A stretch of DNA of 17,306 nt from Parabacteroides sp. (GTDB lineage: Bacteria; Bacteroidota; Bacteroidia; Bacteroidales; Tannerellaceae): contig JAHHQS010000083.1 in assembly GCA_020026285.1 (NCBI GenBank), forward strand, positions 1-17,306, given 5' to 3'. Below the pieces are notes generated by a model. The model ran no database searches. It worked only from the letters and a program-made list of their open reading frames with translations, and had not been told where the DNA came from. How positions within the stretch are numbered: the stretch's first letter is position 1; each line of letters opens with the position of its first letter. The translations under genes were made by a program, and so were the position numbers. This document shows positions 15,934 through 17,306 of the stretch, piece after piece.

Positions 15934-17133
15934 ATGATTTTTAATTTATTTTTGTGCCTCTTCATCATTATAATGTGCGGTTGTTCAACTAATAACGAAA
16001 TAGAAATTAATGTTCAACCCATTGACGCTCAACTTAGCACGAAGGGAAGTAGTAGGATTCTAACAGGCCCATCCGTCTTTCAGTTAAATGATCATTTTGT
16101 ATGGGGAGGTTCTCCTATAAAAGGGCAAGATGGAAGATTTTATATGATTTATTCGGCATTCGAAAAAGATGTCTATAAGTTTACTACTGCATGGATTTCT
16201 GGATCTAAACTAGGATTGGCTGTCTCAGATTACCCTGACCATGATTTCAAATCATTAGGTTTTGTTTATAATAAAGACGGATATAGCCCTGATATTTCTT
16301 CATGGGACGCACAGTGTGCACATAATCCTCACATCAAAAGATTTAACAACAAATATTATCTATATCATATAGGTACATCTGACCCTCAGAATGTTAATTT
16401 TAAATCATCTGTTGATTCAATAGACCGTAGAAGTCGTCTACAGCAATCACAATGTATAGGAGTTATAGAGTTCGACTCTTTTCAACAATTACTAGATGGT
16501 AAGTTTAAACAAAGCAAATGTATTCTGAAGCCACGCACAAGAGTCAAATCTGATTATATTGTTAATCCTTCACCTGAAGGAACGGTTCCTAAACCCGACA
16601 ATATTATTGTAGTTAATCCTTCAGTTGTATATCGACCCTATGATAAAAAATATCTGCTGTATTTTAAAGGAAATATATATGATCCAAGTTGGAGAGGAGT
16701 ACATGGAGTAGCCATCGGAAATTCCCCAACTGGACCATTTGTAGCTCAGAATTATGAAGTGTTTTCTTTAGAATTAACAAATGGGCAAAAAACATGTGCA
16801 GAAGATCCTTATGTATGGTATAATAAAAGAAGAAAAGAATTTTATGCAGTATTTAAGGACTTTAATGGAGCTTTTACACAAGAAGGACCAAGTCTTGCAT
16901 GGATGCATTCGAAAGATGGTATCAATTGGGAATTAATGCCGACTCCACTTTTCATGAAAAAAGAACTTACACTAAAATCTGGCGAGACTATTAAAGTTAA
17001 TAGACTTGAAAGGCCACAATTATTATTAGATAAGAATGATGATCCTTTCGTACTTTTTTGTGCTTGTTCTGTTGATGATATCAACTTTAAAACGGATGGA
17101 AGTTCTTTTAATATACAAATCCCTTTAAAATAA
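15934..17133 (+). CDS. Lipoprotein with five-bladed propeller, GH43/GH117-like fold
   Basis: A 399-residue protein I recognise as belonging to the beta-propeller glycoside-hydrolase-like group often found beside sulfatases, not a characterised family. A lipoprotein signal ends at Cys17 (IMCGC/STNNE). Propeller-type repeats each carry a hydrophobic strand: HFVWGGSPIKGQDGRFYMIYS (54-74, printed here in two parts: HFVWGGSP and DGRFYMIYS), AHNPHIKRFNNKYYLYHIG (129-147), VVNPSVVYRPYDKKYLLYF (226-244), CAEDPYVWYNKRRKEFYAVF (288-307) and ERPQLLLDKNDDPFVLF (359-375). The Glu290-Asp-Pro segment resembles the acid-bearing blade of GH43-like enzymes. It is the last PUL gene, 90 bp after sulfatase 2, with no promoter visible in the gap. 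It is probably a surface or periplasmic exo-glycosidase, but enzymatic activity is inferred from the fold only. Confidence 0.72.
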   Translation: MIFNLFLCLFIIIMCGCSTNNEIEINVQPIDAQLSTKGSSRILTGPSVFQLNDHFVWGGSPIKGQDGRFYMIYSAFEKDVYKFTTAWISGSKLGLAVSDYPDHDFKSLGFVYNKDGYSPDISSWDAQCAHNPHIKRFNNKYYLYHIGTSDPQNVNFKSSVDSIDRRSRLQQSQCIGVIEFDSFQQLLDGKFKQSKCILKPRTRVKSDYIVNPSPEGTVPKPDNIIVVNPSVVYRPYDKKYLLYFKGNIYDPSWRGVHGVAIGNSPTGPFVAQNYEVFSLELTNGQKTCAEDPYVWYNKRRKEFYAVFKDFNGAFTQEGPSLAWMHSKDGINWELMPTPLFMKKELTLKSGETIKVNRLERPQLLLDKNDDPFVLFCACSVDDINFKTDGSSFNIQIPLK

Positions 17134-17193
17134 ATTATCATCAACATCTAGTTTTTTTTATCCTGCTTAAATTTTAAAGCAAGCCATTAGTTA

Positions 17194-17251
17194 TATCTTA
17201 AATCTCCGAAAAAGTCTGATTAGTTTCAGACTTTTTCGGAGATTTAAGATA
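17194..17251. terminator. 26-bp perfect hairpin at the end of the PUL
   Basis: Left arm 17194-17219 and right arm 17226-17251 are exact reverse complements around a 6-base loop (TTAGTT). The stem begins 60 bases after the last PUL stop. One strand of the stem contains a run of A and the other a run of T (CTTTTT), so it could terminate transcription from either side. Its length is well beyond a typical 7-12 bp terminator stem, leaving room for an alternative such as a small palindromic insertion. Confidence 0.65.
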
Positions 17252-17256
17252 ATTTG

Positions 17257-17306
17257 GCAAAAACGGAGCAGACTGTTACAGCAAAAACGGCCATGCTGTT
17301 ACAGTT
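17257..17306. repeat. Start of a 24-bp-period direct repeat, cut by the window edge
   Basis: Two imperfect copies are present. Copy 1 is at 17257-17280 and copy 2 at 17281-17303. Both begin GCAAAAACGG and end TGTTACA, with three to four differing bases and one length difference in the middle; the window ends 3 bases later. Read on the minus strand the stretch is open and would encode an eight-residue repeat, but there is no other support for coding. Whether it continues beyond the window is unknown. Confidence 0.6.

Noticed and set aside
16842..17147. Minus-strand 101-codon frame at the end of the propeller gene
   Set aside because: Antisense to conserved propeller blades; its composition mirrors the sense gene.

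Overview
The window looks like chromosome from a gut-type Bacteroides or close Bacteroidales relative. The evidence is a complete SusC/SusD pair with an ECF-sigma/FecR regulatory pair, serine-type sulfatases, AT-rich DNA, starts with weak or no Shine-Dalgarno, and several matches to the Bacteroides -7 promoter element TAnnTTTG. No rRNA, tRNA, CRISPR array or intact mobile element was seen.

Layout. (1) Bases 1-513 hold no gene but carry an ordered array of alternating inverted half-sites (129-278). (2) Bases 514-2527, minus strand, hold a glycerate 2-kinase and, transcribed ahead of it, a secreted alpha/beta-hydrolase esterase; they are 43 bp apart and form a probable two-gene operon of higher GC than the rest. 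(3) Bases 2528-3445 are a 0.9-kb divergent intergenic region with promoter-like boxes and possibly degraded coding sequence. (4) Bases 3449-17133, plus strand, are a polysaccharide utilization locus (PUL): ECF sigma factor, FecR-type anti-sigma factor, SusC with an N-terminal STN signalling domain, SusD, sulfatase 1, a 603-bp gap with a possible internal promoter, GH89 alpha-N-acetylglucosaminidase, sulfatase 2 (overlapping GH89 by 4 bp), and a five-bladed-propeller lipoprotein. (5) Bases 17134-17306 contain a 26-bp perfect hairpin and the beginning of a 24-bp-period repeat.

How the parts probably work together. The glycan binds the SusC/SusD outer-membrane complex. The STN domain of SusC signals to the periplasmic part of FecR, which releases the ECF sigma factor to transcribe susC and the genes after it. 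The oligosaccharide is then desulfated by the two sulfatases, both with Ser at the formylglycine position and so needing an anaerobic maturase encoded elsewhere. The GH89 removes terminal alpha-linked GlcNAc, and the propeller protein probably acts on another linkage. Known substrates of these families point to a sulfated, alpha-GlcNAc-bearing host glycan such as mucin O-glycan or a heparan-type chain. No lyase is present, which argues mildly against heparin/heparan depolymerisation. The substrate is inference.

The PUL is markedly more AT-rich than the glycerate kinase region. It is bounded by repeat or hairpin elements and a gene-poor stretch, so lateral acquisition is plausible. The system is recognisable PUL biology rather than an unknown class. 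The least-explained parts are the half-site array at 129-278, the propeller lipoprotein, the atypical S-G-A-S-R sulfatase site and the intergenic hairpins.
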